A stretch of 64,000 nucleotides of DNA, taken from contig NC_135019.1 in the NCBI RefSeq assembly GCF_051020955.1, positions 23,007,375 through 23,071,374 of the forward strand. The letters are read 5' to 3'. Below the pieces are notes generated by a model, which saw only the letters and a program-made list of their open reading frames with translations, had not been told where the DNA came from and made no database searches. This document shows positions 32,701-44,752 of this stretch, one piece after another (position 1 is the first letter of the stretch; each line of letters begins with the position of its first letter). This DNA is from Megalopta genalis. Its lineage: Eukaryota; Arthropoda; Insecta; Hymenoptera; Halictidae. The translations under genes were made by a program, and so were the position numbers.

Positions 32701-33387
32701 GAAATCTTTTGTCTGGTCGCAATCGCGTAATAATTTCTTTATAATTAATTGCAGGTACCAAGTTACTGGATTTGAAGACGACACGAAATTACCACTGCCA
32801 TGGAGCTCAAGAAATTGTTAATTACTTCTCGACGATTAAAGCTCGTGAAAAGACGATTAGCTAAAGCGTTAATCAGTCTAGCTGCACTTTAGGAACGTGA
32901 GCGTGGGAATTTTCAACTGGATTCTGCACCTGCGATGCAGGTCCAGCCAATGCCTAGCGGACACTCGAGATGGGGACATGAAACGGAGAAAAATAGCTCT
33001 GTTGTTAATCATAGCTCCATGTGGACGAAGGCTCGTGTGCGCGTGCACACCCCGGTAATTGAAGATCTCTAATTGATTCATCTGGTATCAAATATGGAAT
33101 GAAAACGTGCCGGATGACTTGGCCGGAACAGTGCCCAAGCCAGACATGGAAACACGGTGAATTCTATCAATGCTCGGTTGTCTGTAAAGTCTGCAAAGCC
33201 CAGTCGAACCGTGCCAGAAAGAAAGGTTTATATGGTCCCGCTTTGGGGGCATAACCGTCGAATATCGCTCTTAGTCAGATCATAAGTCTTTCTAACGAAG
33301 GGTCTTGCGTTCGAAAATATACACCCTGAGTTTCCTGCTGCCCGTACCTACATAATTATAATTTAATTATGTGCATATATAATTCTT
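29707..33387. other. Unannotated region with two GC-rich blocks
   Basis: GC-rich at about 30080-30720 and 32800-33260, separated by AT-rich sequence. Short minus-strand frames at 30126-30722 carry no recognisable domain. A tRNA-like B-box resemblance near 33309 does not fold. A TTAACCCAGTGCAA motif near 32509 has no partner. Confidence 0.4.
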
Positions 33388-33816
33388 TTAACACTGAACC
33401 TGCAGGGCTCTCAACGTGATTGGTGCGTGTTACTTCATAGCGATGACAAGACTTAGTTTTAGTTAGACTTTTTACAATTTTCATCGTAAGGTATGCTTGA
33501 GTTAACATTTATTCAATCGTTTCTCAGTGAAAGAGTCCTTACAGTTTCAACAGCTTTAAAATAATATAAATAATAATAATATGAATAACATTTATTGGTG
33601 TATATGGACGGGGAAAATCTTTTTGTCACAAAAAGTTTAAGAAGATTGACCAACAATAGAAAGAAAGAAAAAAATAAATGTAATATAAGAGATATGAAAA
33701 ATTAAAAGTAATAACGATAATGAGAATGCGTATAAATTAAATGGCACTATAATGGCATTATGTAAGAAACATTTTGGAACCGGTCATTTTGATCGGCTCG
33801 GTAGGTTTAGTGTTAA
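33388..33816. mobile_element. piggyBac-like MITE, family P3, copy 1
   Basis: TTAA at 33388-33391 and 33813-33816. Left end CACTGAACCTGCAGGGC; inverted right end CACTAAACCTACCGAGC. The 54576-54789 copy has the same ends and is about half the length. Confidence 0.85.
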
Positions 33817-34438
33817 TTTTGTGAAATGTTTCGAATAACAATTTACATTGGGAGACGAACATATTTTGATACTTCATAATTTTGTCTTTTTCAATCCAGA
33901 ATATACTTTTACGTAATTGAGAACAAAACAAATTAATTTATCTTCTCATATTTCGATATCTTTATCTATAATAAAGAAACAATCAGTAATTTTAGGAACG
34001 AAACGGATGAATTTATCTCTTTTAATATTATCTCTTTCTTAATTTTTTCATATGTAATGATTTTAAAAAACAATCGATAATTTTGAAATACGTTCACACT
34101 TCGACGTCTTCGTTCTTTCATCAGCAAAATACCTTAATAGACAATCATTTTATTCTTAAATGAAACTTCATGTGTGACGGCAAAAGTGGGAAAAAATGAA
34201 AGTTATTTAGGGAAATTGAGGTTACGTAGATAAATATAGAGAGTCAATTTATAATGGAGTTTCCACATCGATGCAATTTCAAGCAGTTCTCTTGAAAGCT
34301 ATTAAATAATCGAAATGTTTAAGTAGACAGACCAGATAAATATATCTGTCTACTTGCATTTTAGAATACAGTCGACCTACTTTTCTCTTTCGTTTAGTAA
34401 CCTGAACGCTTCATAAATTCCACACAAATAAAATAGTC

Positions 34439-34440
<2 letters not shown>
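33817..34440. other. Unannotated AT-rich region
   Basis: No supported feature. Confidence 0.4.

Positions 34441-34501
<61 letters not shown>
34441..34501. repeat. (AT)n microsatellite, about 30 repeats
   Basis: An uninterrupted AT dinucleotide run of about 60 bases. Confidence 0.97.
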
Positions 34502-34505
<4 letters not shown>

Positions 34506-36098
34506 CGTTCAAATAATTCTAGTCATTTTTAAACCCCTAACCGGATTATTGTGGCTGCGGCGGTCCTATGCAACTTTAGACAAGTTATGGTTAATGTACG
34601 CTAATGTAATACGCTAGAGAATTTAAAAATTCAAGCGATCCTCCATCAACTCGTCAAGTCTACAATGTTACAATGTAAATTACTAATTTGGAAGCACTTA
34701 TTAATTTGGAAATATACACTATTTACTGAAACAATAACTGACAGTAATTGGCAGTTCGGTTACGGGTTAAACAGACAATATAAAGTTTATACTGTAAACC
34801 TGTGAAAGTTGAACGAATAGCACCTGAAACCTTTGAGTGACAGTGTATAAAATGTTGCCATTCAACTTCGAAGCACTATTGGTCCCAACCGTAGTCCCAT
34901 TTAAGTAGCCCTAGCATTCACACACATTCATTGGAAAATTTCCACCGTGGGTTCTAGACGTTTTGTAATGTCGACCGGTCTATAGGGGCAATCGGACCTA
35001 TATAAGGTCCGGAAAGGATTATACTGCGGTCAAGTTATTGTGCTCGGTATTTTATTGTAGGTTCGACTCGTAACGCCAGGTAATCGATACTTAAATACCT
35101 GGATCGGTAGGTTTACGCCTCCATTATAATTATTCCGGTAATCATACACGCGGTCAGGTGAGCGACCACTGAAAGCAAAGATCGCTGAAATCCTTGAGAA
35201 CTGGTCGTATCGTTGGTGGAAGGATAGAATGCTGACAAATAAAAAAAAAGCAAGTAGGAGTGGGGCGTTTAACACAATAATTAGCGAAACACCTGCGCCG
35301 GCCAAGCGACAAGCCATTTACATTGTTTTCTACTTTCCCGTTATCCATTGATGTGCAAGCGATGACCCTCCTGTTCGATGACCGATTGTTACAATATCGG
35401 CGGTTCGAATGAAATGAATTTTAATCGATGAGAGAAGAACGATCGGCATAACGATGCATGTATTCCAGTTTAAAAGGAGTTCAGAGCTCTCGCTATATCG
35501 AAACGAGTGCTCTAAATACTGTTCGCTACGCGATTGTTATTTTGAAATTTTGTTGCAGCCTTTCTTTGTTAATTATGGATCTTGTATATTCCGTCTAAGT
35601 TGAAGCAAAATTCGATTCTTCTGTCATCAAAATCTAGGAATTCAAGTAAATAAAATCATACAAAACACGCGCAATTAATAAACAAATGTAATGATTAAAA
35701 ACTGTAATTGATCTCCAAACCTTCGTCAATCTAAAACGATCTACGACAACACTATTCGTTATACAAATTAATCAGAATTTAATCTAGGTTCGAAATTTGA
35801 TAACTGTTTTATTATCTGAACACTTGTGTTCTTTTGATTAATACTGCACTTGATATGAGAATGGCTACGTGCAACAATAATTATTGTATACATTAATGAA
35901 GATTCAATCCAGCACTATCTGTGAGTAATTGTTCTGTTACCCGAAGTAATTAATTATTAAAGTATTAAATATTATTAGTATTAAGTATTATTATTATTAT
36001 TAAATATTAAATTCGTTGTTGTATAATCTCAAAAACTTTGACAGTTATAAATTGGTCAAATCGGCAATCTACTGCAGGTGATATGCAGAGAAACACAA
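34502..36098. other. Unannotated region
   Basis: GC-richer at about 34900-35460, with a small imperfect palindrome GGACCTATATAAGGTCC at 34995-35011. No gene recognised. Confidence 0.4.
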
Positions 36099-36298
36099 TT
36101 AATACATTACGTGCCGAACGTCAATTGCAAAAATTCCCACAATATCAAAGTCATTTAATATAAAGCTAAAATTGATCATAGAATTTCTTTTAAATTCTAA
36201 AAATCCTAGTAAAAAAAACATTCACTTTCCTCAATATATTGCAATTGAAACGATTATTAAAACGTAATTAAAAATTAGTGTCATCCTGAATGTGTTAA
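36099..36298. mobile_element. piggyBac-like MITE (P7), 200 bp
   Basis: TTAA at 36099-36102 and 36295-36298. The left end TACATTACGTGCCG and inverted right end CACATTCAGGATG are only partly matched, but the left end is close to that of P5. Confidence 0.6.
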
Positions 36299-36337
36299 AG
36301 TACAGCGTCGGATCAGCTACTGCAGTTTTTGGACATA

Positions 36338-36560
36338 CAGTGCCGTGACTAATTATAGACTCAAAATAACTTTCAAATTTTTACTGATGTTTAAAGAAAA
36401 ACTTAATAGAACATCATATTTGTATATTTCTATTTTCTATTATTTTTATTAAAAATAATAGATAATAGAAGTATACAAATGTGATATTTGGTTAAGTTTT
36501 CGTTTAGGTATCAGTAACAATGTAAAAGTTGCTTTGTGTCCATAATTATGTACACCACTG
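36338..36560. mobile_element. Tc1/mariner-like fold-back MITE (T3)
   Basis: Begins CAGTGCCGTGACTAATTATA and ends TAATTATGTACACCACTG. The arms are inverted copies over about 105 bp, including AACTTTYAMATTKTTACTGAT and ACATTTGTATAYTTCTATT, leaving almost no loop. A left TA target base pair is present; the right flank is CA. Total 223 bp. Confidence 0.88.
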
Positions 36561-36638
36561 CAAATATTGTCATATGTTTCGTCCCACCAGAGACAAATAC
36601 GATTTAGTGACTCTCTTCTTCAAAAGCACAGCGACTTA

Positions 36639-37377
36639 CAGTGACTCTGATCAGAGTTGGGTATATTGTATTCGAATAAATTATTCCACTAAATTCATCG
36701 AATAAAATTTCTTCAAATAATGCCCAACTCTGACTCTGATTAATATTCGAACACCATTTAAAACTTTTTTAGAACTGGATAAAACCCTTTGAATTTTTCT
36801 TAGATAGAGGGACCAGTCTACTAGATCGTAATTAGAATGTTCTTCTTTTAATTTTGTTATTGCTTGGAATGATAAAAAAGAATTCGTATTTTTTAACTCT
36901 TTTAGTGAAAATTTAAAAAATGCGTTTTGTAAATCCTGGTAATTTATACGCATACTGAAAATCTCATCAAAATCGGTTGACCTTGGTATGATCTGAAAAC
37001 AATTAACGTCTCGATTTTTGACACTTTCGACCAACAAGTGCGAGAAATCTGCAGTTTTTCAAATTTTTTAATGCTTGTAACTTGACTTTGCGTCAATCGA
37101 TTCCGTTGAAATTTTCAACATGCATATAAACTATCGAGATCTACAAAACGAATTTTTTAAATTTTCGTTACAGGCTCAGATAAAAAATGTTAAAAAATGA
37201 GAATATTTTATTTTCTCCTGTCTCATTCTAAGGAATAGTAAAATTTAAAAAAAGCATTCAAGTTGTGATCTGGTAGACTGCTCCTTGTATCGTCTAAAAA
37301 AAAATCAAGTCGTTTAGTCCCGTTGTAAAAAAGTTATTGTGTTTTAAAAGGTATCCAAACATGAATCGAAGTCACTG
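36639..37377 (+). mobile_element. Family D Tc1/mariner-like element, best copy
   Basis: TA flanks at 36637-36638 and 37378-37379. Ends CAGTGACT and, inverted, CAGTGACTTCGATTC; both sides continue into a GAACACCATTTAAAA-like segment and an ACTGGACTAAACGACTTGA-like segment. The right half is an inverted copy of the left half, including GTAGATCTCGATAGTTTATA. Fragments lie at 5824, 12850, 52705 and 61945. An 81-bp hAT-type element is inserted near the left end. Confidence 0.88.
36652..36732. mobile_element. 81-bp hAT-type micro-MITE
   Basis: Starts CAGAGTTGGGTAT and ends ATGCCCAACTCTG, inverted with one mismatch over 13 bp. It is flanked by a perfect 8-bp direct repeat, ACTCTGAT (36644-36651 and 36733-36740). 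An 8-bp duplication and CAGAGTTGGG-type ends are diagnostic of the hAT superfamily. It interrupts the left end of the family D element and is therefore younger. Confidence 0.92.
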
Positions 37378-37379
37378 TA

Positions 37380-37577
37380 CAGTAAATTCTCTCCAATTGT
37401 CGCTCAACTTGTAAACAAAACTGGACAATTTGGACAGAAGAGATGCGATTATTCGAGTCTCGCGGCTCGTTTTTATAGTCGCCTATTATCAAACCGTGAG
37501 GCTCGAATAATCGTGTCTCCTCTCCCCAAATTGTCCATTTTAGTTTACAAGCTGAGAGACAATTGGAGACAATTTAC
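37380..37577. mobile_element. Family B fold-back MITE, copy 3
   Basis: Starts CAGTAAATTCTCTCCAATTG directly after the TA (37378-37379) that also bounds the family D element, so the two abut at a single TA. The right end reads CAATTTACATG, slightly decayed. Internal segments GGACAATTTGG, CGAGTCTCGCGGCTCGTTTT and CAAATTGTCC match copy 1. Confidence 0.88.
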
Positions 37578-38803
37578 ATGATCTTCGTTAAAATTTGACT
37601 TCCGCCTGCTTACCAAATAAAATCCTTCTTAATTTTTCAAATTCAATCATTCGATATCCCGATACTTGTCGGGGCGTGGACTATCGCAGAAAACAGACAG
37701 AAGAAAATCGAACTCGTGTCAATTTCGTTGGATAGCTTTCTTCGCGAGTCTAGACGTGGTTTAAAACTGTTCCGGTGCGGTGGAAGCGACAGTTGCTCAC
37801 TGAATGCCTTATGAAGCAGACGAACGGACATCCTGGCGGTTACGTAACTTTGCCCCCGGATGGCCAACAAACGAACCTAATCTCTGCTGTCCTCTGTTCG
37901 CGCCTCGTCCTCCGTTGTTCTTTCTCCTCGGGGTTTTCGGTCCCGGGAACCCACCTTTCTCCGAAGCTCAACGATCCGAGAGATGGCTCTCGAACGAGGT
38001 CACAGGCGTCGCGCGTGCCAAACTTACTGGTCAAAATTCGAGACACCCACACGCGACGCGATAGATTTGCACAACCCGTGGTCGAGAGCTGGTCCTTGAA
38101 CGTGAAATCGTTTCGCAGACGACGCTCTATCGCGAAACAAGCGGACCAGGGTTACGTTGCGATTTTCCATATTCTCAAGTTCGCGTCTGCACGCTCGTCC
38201 GCGTGCGTAAAACATTGCAATCGTCATTATGGAGTTATTCTGCTTTTGGTGTTATGTGTCGCAGTTGCCCTCGTGCACGTTAATCCTTTCGGATCTAAAT
38301 TCTCTGATTTTTATCTGTCACTGAACAGTTTTTGTCTCAGATATTTTAAAGAACAGCAACTCTTGAACAGTACTGTACTTCGGTAATTATCTCCGAGCGT
38401 TGGGAAAGTTTATTTAAAAATCTTTATCTTTGTTTCTGAAATTATTTAAGATCTGTTCCAATGTTTCATCCAACCCGTTGCTACCTTATTTTTTTTTTTT
38501 TAGTAATTTTGTTTTATCGTTACTAAAACTACGAGACAATTTATCGGACAATTTATTGTCTTCATCGAACATCGTTAATTCTTCTATCGACTATGTTTTA
38601 TTTATAAACAATATTCATTTAATGGCGGGCATTTAAATTAAATAATACTGTTAAAGGAGTATATCTTATTTTTAGCAGCATTCATTCTTTATGAAAGTGA
38701 TAATTACGTATAGAAGGTAGTTTGAACTATCCTCGGACGATAACACTCTTGTTTAACGGGATATTCTAATGTGAAATTTTGAAAATATTAATTTTCTTTT
38801 TGG
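37578..38803. other. Unannotated, GC-rich block 37640-38330
   Basis: A plus-strand frame of 203 codons at 37775-38386 overlaps others on both strands. Its translation is Arg/Ser-rich without recognisable domains apart from a hydrophobic stretch near residues 152-166, and it is treated as chance. Confidence 0.35.
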
Positions 38804-39080
38804 CATATTCTTAGCTGTGGACGACGTGTATACACGTCATAAGGAAATGGCAATTTTACATCTTACAACGAAAATACTTCTCCTACGATTTAGGTTAAAA
38901 TGCTTGTGAAACATATTCATAAATTTTATGAATATTTAATTTAATTAATTTATGGATATTTAATATCATACATTTTAAAATAATTCTAGAACAACTTGCC
39001 GAAAAGAACTGCACCCACTGTAATCGATAAAACGCATACAAATTGATTTTAAAAATAGATCGACGCAGTTAAATGGTTAA
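38804..39080 (+). mobile_element. piggyBac-like MITE, family P6, copy 2
   Basis: Colinear with the 25807 copy from CTTAGCTGTGGACGACG to ACTGCACCCACTGTAATCG. The right end GACGCAGTTAAATGGTTAA (TTAA at 39077-39080) is an inverted version of the left end. The left TTAA is no longer recognisable. An AT-rich insertion of about 40 bp lies near 38930-38975. Confidence 0.72.
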
Positions 39081-42000
39081 ATGATATAGTTACAAAAATA
39101 CATCTCTAGAATCTTACACGCGAACTCCAAATATTAACGAAATTATAAAGGTACTTTTCTTGAAATTATGTTTTACAGAACGATGTTCATAATATCTGAA
39201 AACCTACTTGACCAATTAACTTAAAATTTTAAGTACGCATTTAGTACATGTCTGATTACAGCGCCTACTAGAATCAACCAAAAATTTTAATTTCTTCCCT
39301 ATTTTTCAGGCCTCCGAAATTTAACAAAACACGCAAAAATCGATAATCTAATTTCAAAGTATCGCCATTTTTTTAATTTATCAACTTCGTTCTTTTGTTC
39401 TATTACCTGCTATAGCCAAAGTCATGCTAATTAAGAAACTTTCACGTTTTTCTTATTTCAGACAAGTGGAATGGCCGGAATTATGAACATCATGAGACGA
39501 CCTTTTTTAAAGGTCAGTGCCACTAATATTAACTTTTTCCTTTATTCCAAAAAATTTTAAAACGTCGCTGAAACACGTACAAATTAACCTTGTCAATTTG
39601 AGTGTAAAAGCACAATATAGTTTCTTTGCAAAAAATTCCCTAACGAAGTTAAAAATACACGCACTTTACACTAGAATACCCCCTTAAGTGTAATTTAGTA
39701 GAGTGATATCGCATTGTTCTGATTCGATTTAAACATCGTTGAAATAGCTAAACGATCATGGGAATTTCGCACAAGACTAATCAATTTATATTACGACTAA
39801 ACATTTGTATTTTTTATTCATAAATTTAAACCAACTGACGTCACAAATTAACGTCTGAATTTCTTAAGTCAATCATGTTTTGATAATATTGAATTACATT
39901 TAGTTATGGGAATAACTTAAATACTTTTCACAATTTTAACTTTCAATTAGAACTTTTATTTAATTAAAGAAGGTATAAAAATATCGCACGCCTTCATGAT
40001 TAAATCATATCAGGAGGTAAATAAAAAAACTATTTGTTATATTGATTTTTGTATTCAACTTATTCGTTGAAATTCAACAGATAATTTATTAAGCATTAAC
40101 GAATCGTACAAAATTCTTTGACGTTTGTTGAATTGAAAATTGTTTAGTGCCTCTGGGCTTAGATCGAAACTAATCTTTTAAAATCACTTCTGTTACAATT
40201 CAGGGAACAAGTTGAATAACATTCCGGTATCGTAGAAACCGTTCTTTCCCATGCTATTCGTCGTGTCCGTTAAAATGCGAGATCTTTTAGACTTACGTGA
40301 CTCAGAAATGGTCTGCGCTTAAACTTCGCTTGAGTTCATCGGTTCAAATTTTGAGCGAAGTTCCATTTGAATTTCACTCGTGTTGTTATCCAATAACACT
40401 GTAACTACAGGCAACGAGTCCTCTATTTTTTCCAAAAAATTTCTTTCCTTATTATAGAGAAAGATTGAAAATTGAAACTCTAGTTTCGAGTTTCATTCGA
40501 TTTTCGAAAAGTGTAATAAAATAATAAAACGAATATATGCGCTGTAGAAATACCGGTCTCGCGTGCGCTAAAAAAAAGTCGGAACGTATTATTTCAATTT
40601 CTGATGCGCCGCGTAACTGACTCCAATTTTCCGACCTTGAAGCGTCGTTGCGACATTTAGAAGGCACGGCGAAACGGTCTCGTCAAGCATCACACCTTTA
40701 CGATGATGACATCGAAACTGTTAGGGCACAGTTTACCGTAACATTAAACTGTCGCGCTGCTTCCTCCGACTGGCTTCACGGTTTTTCTGTTCTTGGCAAT
40801 ACTTCACCGACCGCACAACATCATTTCGTTCCAACAATCAACAACCGAGGTAAACACGCGCAAGAAGCCGCTTCTAGACACATGACAATCAAACTGCGGC
40901 ACGGTGGAACCTCGATAATTGCACGCGGGCTACAACTGCCGGCAATAAAACTGCATCGCTGGCAAAAAGTATTCGGCCGAACAAACTAAGAGTTCATCGT
41001 TATACATCTGCCATTGCACATTGTGCAATGTGAACTTCAAAGAAATAATCTTATTTGAAAGCGTTGTATTCAAATGTGCATCTATTACTGTGTAATTATC
41101 CATACGTTTGACGAATAAAATATCGTTATTTGTTATTGAAGCAAATACAATACCAAAACTTGTCATCTATGAAGACAATATTGACATAAAAATGGACATG
41201 CTTGTCCTTTTGTAATAGTAAGAACAATTTACGTTGATATAGTAATCAAAATGACAGAATGGAACATCCTTTTTAGAAAATCGTTACATGCGTATTTGTT
41301 CAGACACTTCCTGTTACATTTAATTCGCTGATTACGATATCTCATTCTTGACTTAGTTTTCGCGCCAACCTAAAGTATTAATAAAATCGTTAACACGTGC
41401 AAAGGTAATGAGAAATGATTCCTGATTCGATTTTGCTCCTCACTGCATGCAACAGCACAGTTCTATTCACTGTACTGTATCAATTATAAGGAACAGAAGT
41501 TACATAAAAATTAACTTCTTTTCTCAATAATTGTAACACGTTCCAGATAAATAGTAGTAGATAGATAGTAGATAGATAGTACTATACATTTAAAAATGCA
41601 CAAAAACAGCGATTTAATAATTCCGTCTCGGCCTCGCGTAACAAACGAGATTCGGCCCAGGTTCGTATCGAGGCCTCCTGTCGCATTCGCAGAAACCTTT
41701 TTCGTGACCTCAGACAACCGGAGCCGACGAGGCTAACCTCGTAAAGGAGTCCGCAAGGATCCAATGATTCGATTGACTTCAGGCTCGAAACGTGAGCTCA
41801 TAAAGTCCTCCGTCCTCTTTACAGCGACGTCGTGCCGCGCCGTCGCGAATGCGAAACACGTGTTGTTAATTTGTTACGGGCTGGGTTACGCAGCGACCGA
41901 GCCGTGTGCCGTCTACGCGGCTACCGATACAAAGGAAAATCGAGAAATTCAGTTTGACGGTGAATTCGTGATCGTACTTAGAACATCGGATTCGTGGGGT

Positions 42001-42643
42001 TCGGTAGATTCGGTGCACCGGGGTGGTTAATATTTTCTTGCGACCCTGTCTGCTCGACAAACTTCGTAATCACTATTGAATATCAATTTGCAAGTCCGCA
42101 AATGTTGATTCTATTTTTCTAATATTTGTTCAGTGTCACATCTCTTGCCCGAATATCAGTTCTCACCAGAAATTAACCAGTTAGCTGTTGCTATCTCTTT
42201 GAAAAGTGTGTAAGTTACCGTAATTATACTCGTATGTTTAATTTTCTTCATATTTTGTTTGAATATAACATTTTTAGAAAATATATAATTTGATAAAGAA
42301 AATGAAAGTACACATCTATCTTAATCAGTCAGTTGTAAGATATAAAAGGTACGTATTTATTTTTTCTCTTGACGATTTTAATGTGGTGAAAAGAATAAAA
42401 CAGTATGTATTTCTGAATTCGTTAAATGTTTTCCCTGTTTTGGTTTCGATTTATTCATTTGTCTTGGCAATTACTTTTAGTTGGCACGTTTTATCTGTAC
42501 AAGCAGATTGTGGTTATTAGATTGATAAAATAGGAGTAGGAATGAAGTGTTGTTCAATATCTATTAACACTAATAACTTGTGAAGAATGTAACAGTGTCC
42601 TTAAATTATTTTGACGTTCTCATAGCCTACAGACTAATTATTA
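39081..42643. other. Unannotated region
   Basis: AT-rich with GC-richer blocks at 40560-40990 and 41600-42060. There is a perfect short hairpin CATTGCAC/GTGCAATG near 41013-41031 and a GATA-type tract near 41556-41579. No gene recognised. Confidence 0.4.
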
Positions 42644-42716
42644 TTAATACTTGACTGACCGCTGGTACAACAGTTGTGCCATGGCACAAACTAATGTTAA
42701 CGATACGCGTATTATG

Positions 42717-42893
42717 CGCAGTGTATTCAGGAAAAGTCGCTACGCAAGGAGTGAAGACGGGCGACGCATGCGCGGTAGTCTCGCATAGCGGCGTGGCGCG
42801 TTCACTCGATAGACGCGCCATGCCGCTGTTTGGGACTCCTTGCACATGCGTCATCACCCCACTCCTTGTGTAGCGACTTTCCCTAAATACACA
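42717..42893. repeat. Internal long palindrome of P5, copy 2
   Basis: GTGTATTCAGGAAAAGTCGC, TACGCAAGGAGTG pairs with CACTCCTTGTGTAGCGACTT, TCCCTAAATACAC. GC-rich arms of about 80 bp surround GCGTTCACTCGATAGACGCG. Confidence 0.88.
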
Positions 42894-42995
42894 TGATTTC
42901 TTCAATCTTCCGTCAGATACATGCATTTTTATTTATTTTTACGAATACTTGCAGCATTTAAATTTAAATATTTGTGAAGTTTACCCGATAATTGA

Positions 42996-43190
42996 TTGCT
43001 GATTATATATAATTATATATATTATATTATACACATTATATACATATAAATACACACATATTATATATACATATAAATATTTATAAAAATTATGTATATA
43101 ATATGTATATACATATTATATTATAATATATTATATTATATTATTACTATATATACTATATATTATATTATATTATGTATAATTTTGTTT
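42996..43190. repeat. AT-rich microsatellite cluster
   Basis: Interleaved TATATA, ATACACAT and TATTATA repeats, with the longest runs around 43000-43090 and 43115-43175, within the P5 copy 2 interior. Confidence 0.9.
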
Positions 43191-43265
43191 ATTTGTAAAA
43201 TAACAGTTTAATCCAGGAAAAAGCAACGGCTCACAATGAAGGTTTTCCACAAAACAACCATAAGA

Positions 43266-44504
43266 GAATCAAAGGAAGAAATATTAGAAAGATTTCCATA
43301 ACAGAAAGAATACTAGAAACAAATATTAGGAGAAGATCAGAAAGAAGCAACGAAAAGGCACATATCACTGAAAGATTATTACGAAGAAATACAGGAGAAA
43401 ATCAGAAAGATACGTGGAAAAGGTGTTTGCGTAACTGAAAGAGTGCCATAAACGAATGTAATAGAATACAAGAAAGAAACTTTAAAAGCAGTTGCATAAC
43501 AGAGGCAAGACGAACAAAGTCTGAAGTTGATCAATCTTTACATCTGATAAGTAAGAAACTATAAAAACTTGCATCCGCTCGATGCACTCGAAATGGAAGA
43601 GCGATTATGACCGAGAGGAGCGAGAAGCAGAAACGAATAATCGTTTTCCATGTGCACAGAGCACGGATAGAATCCTGACCAACAATAACATCGTGCAGAG
43701 GAGAGCAGAGAAAGGAATGGAGTGGCGGATAAATCGTTTTTTTGAAATTTCGATGAATGGATTTCGAGCCGGCTCGGCTGGTGCTCCTCCCCGAAATCTG
43801 CTCTCCGAGTTATTTCCCCCGCACGATCAAAATTGACGAACGGCTTACACACAAATACAGTTCGGTTCATCACGCCCGCCATTGAATAGTTAATACCTAT
43901 TTTCGTTTCGGCGATACACGGTGCTCCGCCGGCATTTTATTCGGCCCCGCTGGACCATGACAAAATCCCGTGGAACGGATCCGAGGCTAAAATCCCGTAT
44001 CGGGGGCTACGATTGGTCAGCACTTGATTGAATTGGCAGTCAGTACAGGGCATTAGGTTCACCATCCAAAGGATTGAATTTCTGTCACAATTATCGACCC
44101 CTCCGCCATCGTTCGTTTGTATATCAAGCACCTACGGGATCGTCCCTCCAATCCGGCCCGGGTCTAAGCGCAGCTGCGGCCTTTTCGTATCAGGAATAAA
44201 TCTAAACACAAATTTCGATTCGACTGCGGATTCGATGGATATATATATATTTCGAGGGTATTTTCCGTACGGTGGATAGTATTAGGGATAATCGAGGACT
44301 CCTTGGGACAGCGTGCGCGGAGATGTCCGTGCTGACTTTGCTGACCGGAATTTGCACCTTGCGAGCTTTTTGGTACAGCAGGTCGATATTGCAATATTCG
44401 CTTTAAAACCTGCTGAATCCTATTCGATCGTCCTTAGTTAAAATGTCTTATTCACTAATTTACTACTTTTCAGGATATTTGAAAATGTTTAAAACATCGC
44501 GTGC
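43266..44504. other. Unannotated region
   Basis: GAAA-rich at 43270-43520, then a GC-rich block at 43560-44400 with short overlapping frames. No gene recognised. Confidence 0.4.
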
Positions 44505-44752
44505 TTAACTCTTGGAGGGCGGACCATTTTAACAACTGTACTATCGACGATGTTTTTAACAATTCTGAGCTTTATTGTGCAAATTTTTCGAAATATATTT
44601 CTGATGGTATTTTTTGCAGACTTATTAGCATTTCTATTGTTTCTAATGTAACAGCAATTTGTTTTATTTACTTGCCGAAAATCGATTAATTAAGTGAACA
44701 ATTTAAATACTCCGGGTCAAAATTGACCTAGCTACCGACTTGGGGAGGTTAA
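44505..44752 (+). mobile_element. piggyBac-like MITE, family P4, copy 2
   Basis: TTAA at 44505-44508 and 44749-44752, 248 bp. The ends are diverged, but the left GGACCATTTTAAC and right ACTCCGGGTCAAAATTGACC segments align with the 28806-29054 copy. Confidence 0.72.

Larger units (their letters stand above)
42644..43265 (-). mobile_element. piggyBac-like element P5, copy 2 (reverse)
   Basis: TTAA at 42644-42647, then TACTTGACTGACCGCTGGTA, inverted relative to the right end of copy 1. Read on the minus strand it follows copy 1 through the CCATGG-centred segment, the GTCGCTAC palindrome, CTGACGGAAG, ATGCATGTA, CAGCAATCAATTATCGGGTA and CCTGGATTAAACTG. The far terminus near 43265 is decayed and no TTAA is evident. 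An AT microsatellite (about 43000-43190) has expanded inside. It lacks the family B insertion. Confidence 0.8.

Noticed and set aside
33250..33315. tRNA-like string with a GCGTTCGAAA B-box resemblance
   Set aside because: The T arm, anticodon stem and acceptor stem do not pair; at most a decayed SINE head.
34120..34145. Minus-strand CTGATGA, considered as a second hammerhead core
   Set aside because: No GAAA with a stem II partner and no stem I or III pairing nearby.
36681..37037. 118-codon minus-strand frame
   Set aside because: It lies across the family D fold-back and the nested hAT insertion; no transposase motif is present.
37775..38386. 203-codon plus-strand frame
   Set aside because: GC-rich block with overlapping frames in other phases; no domain or splice structure supports it.
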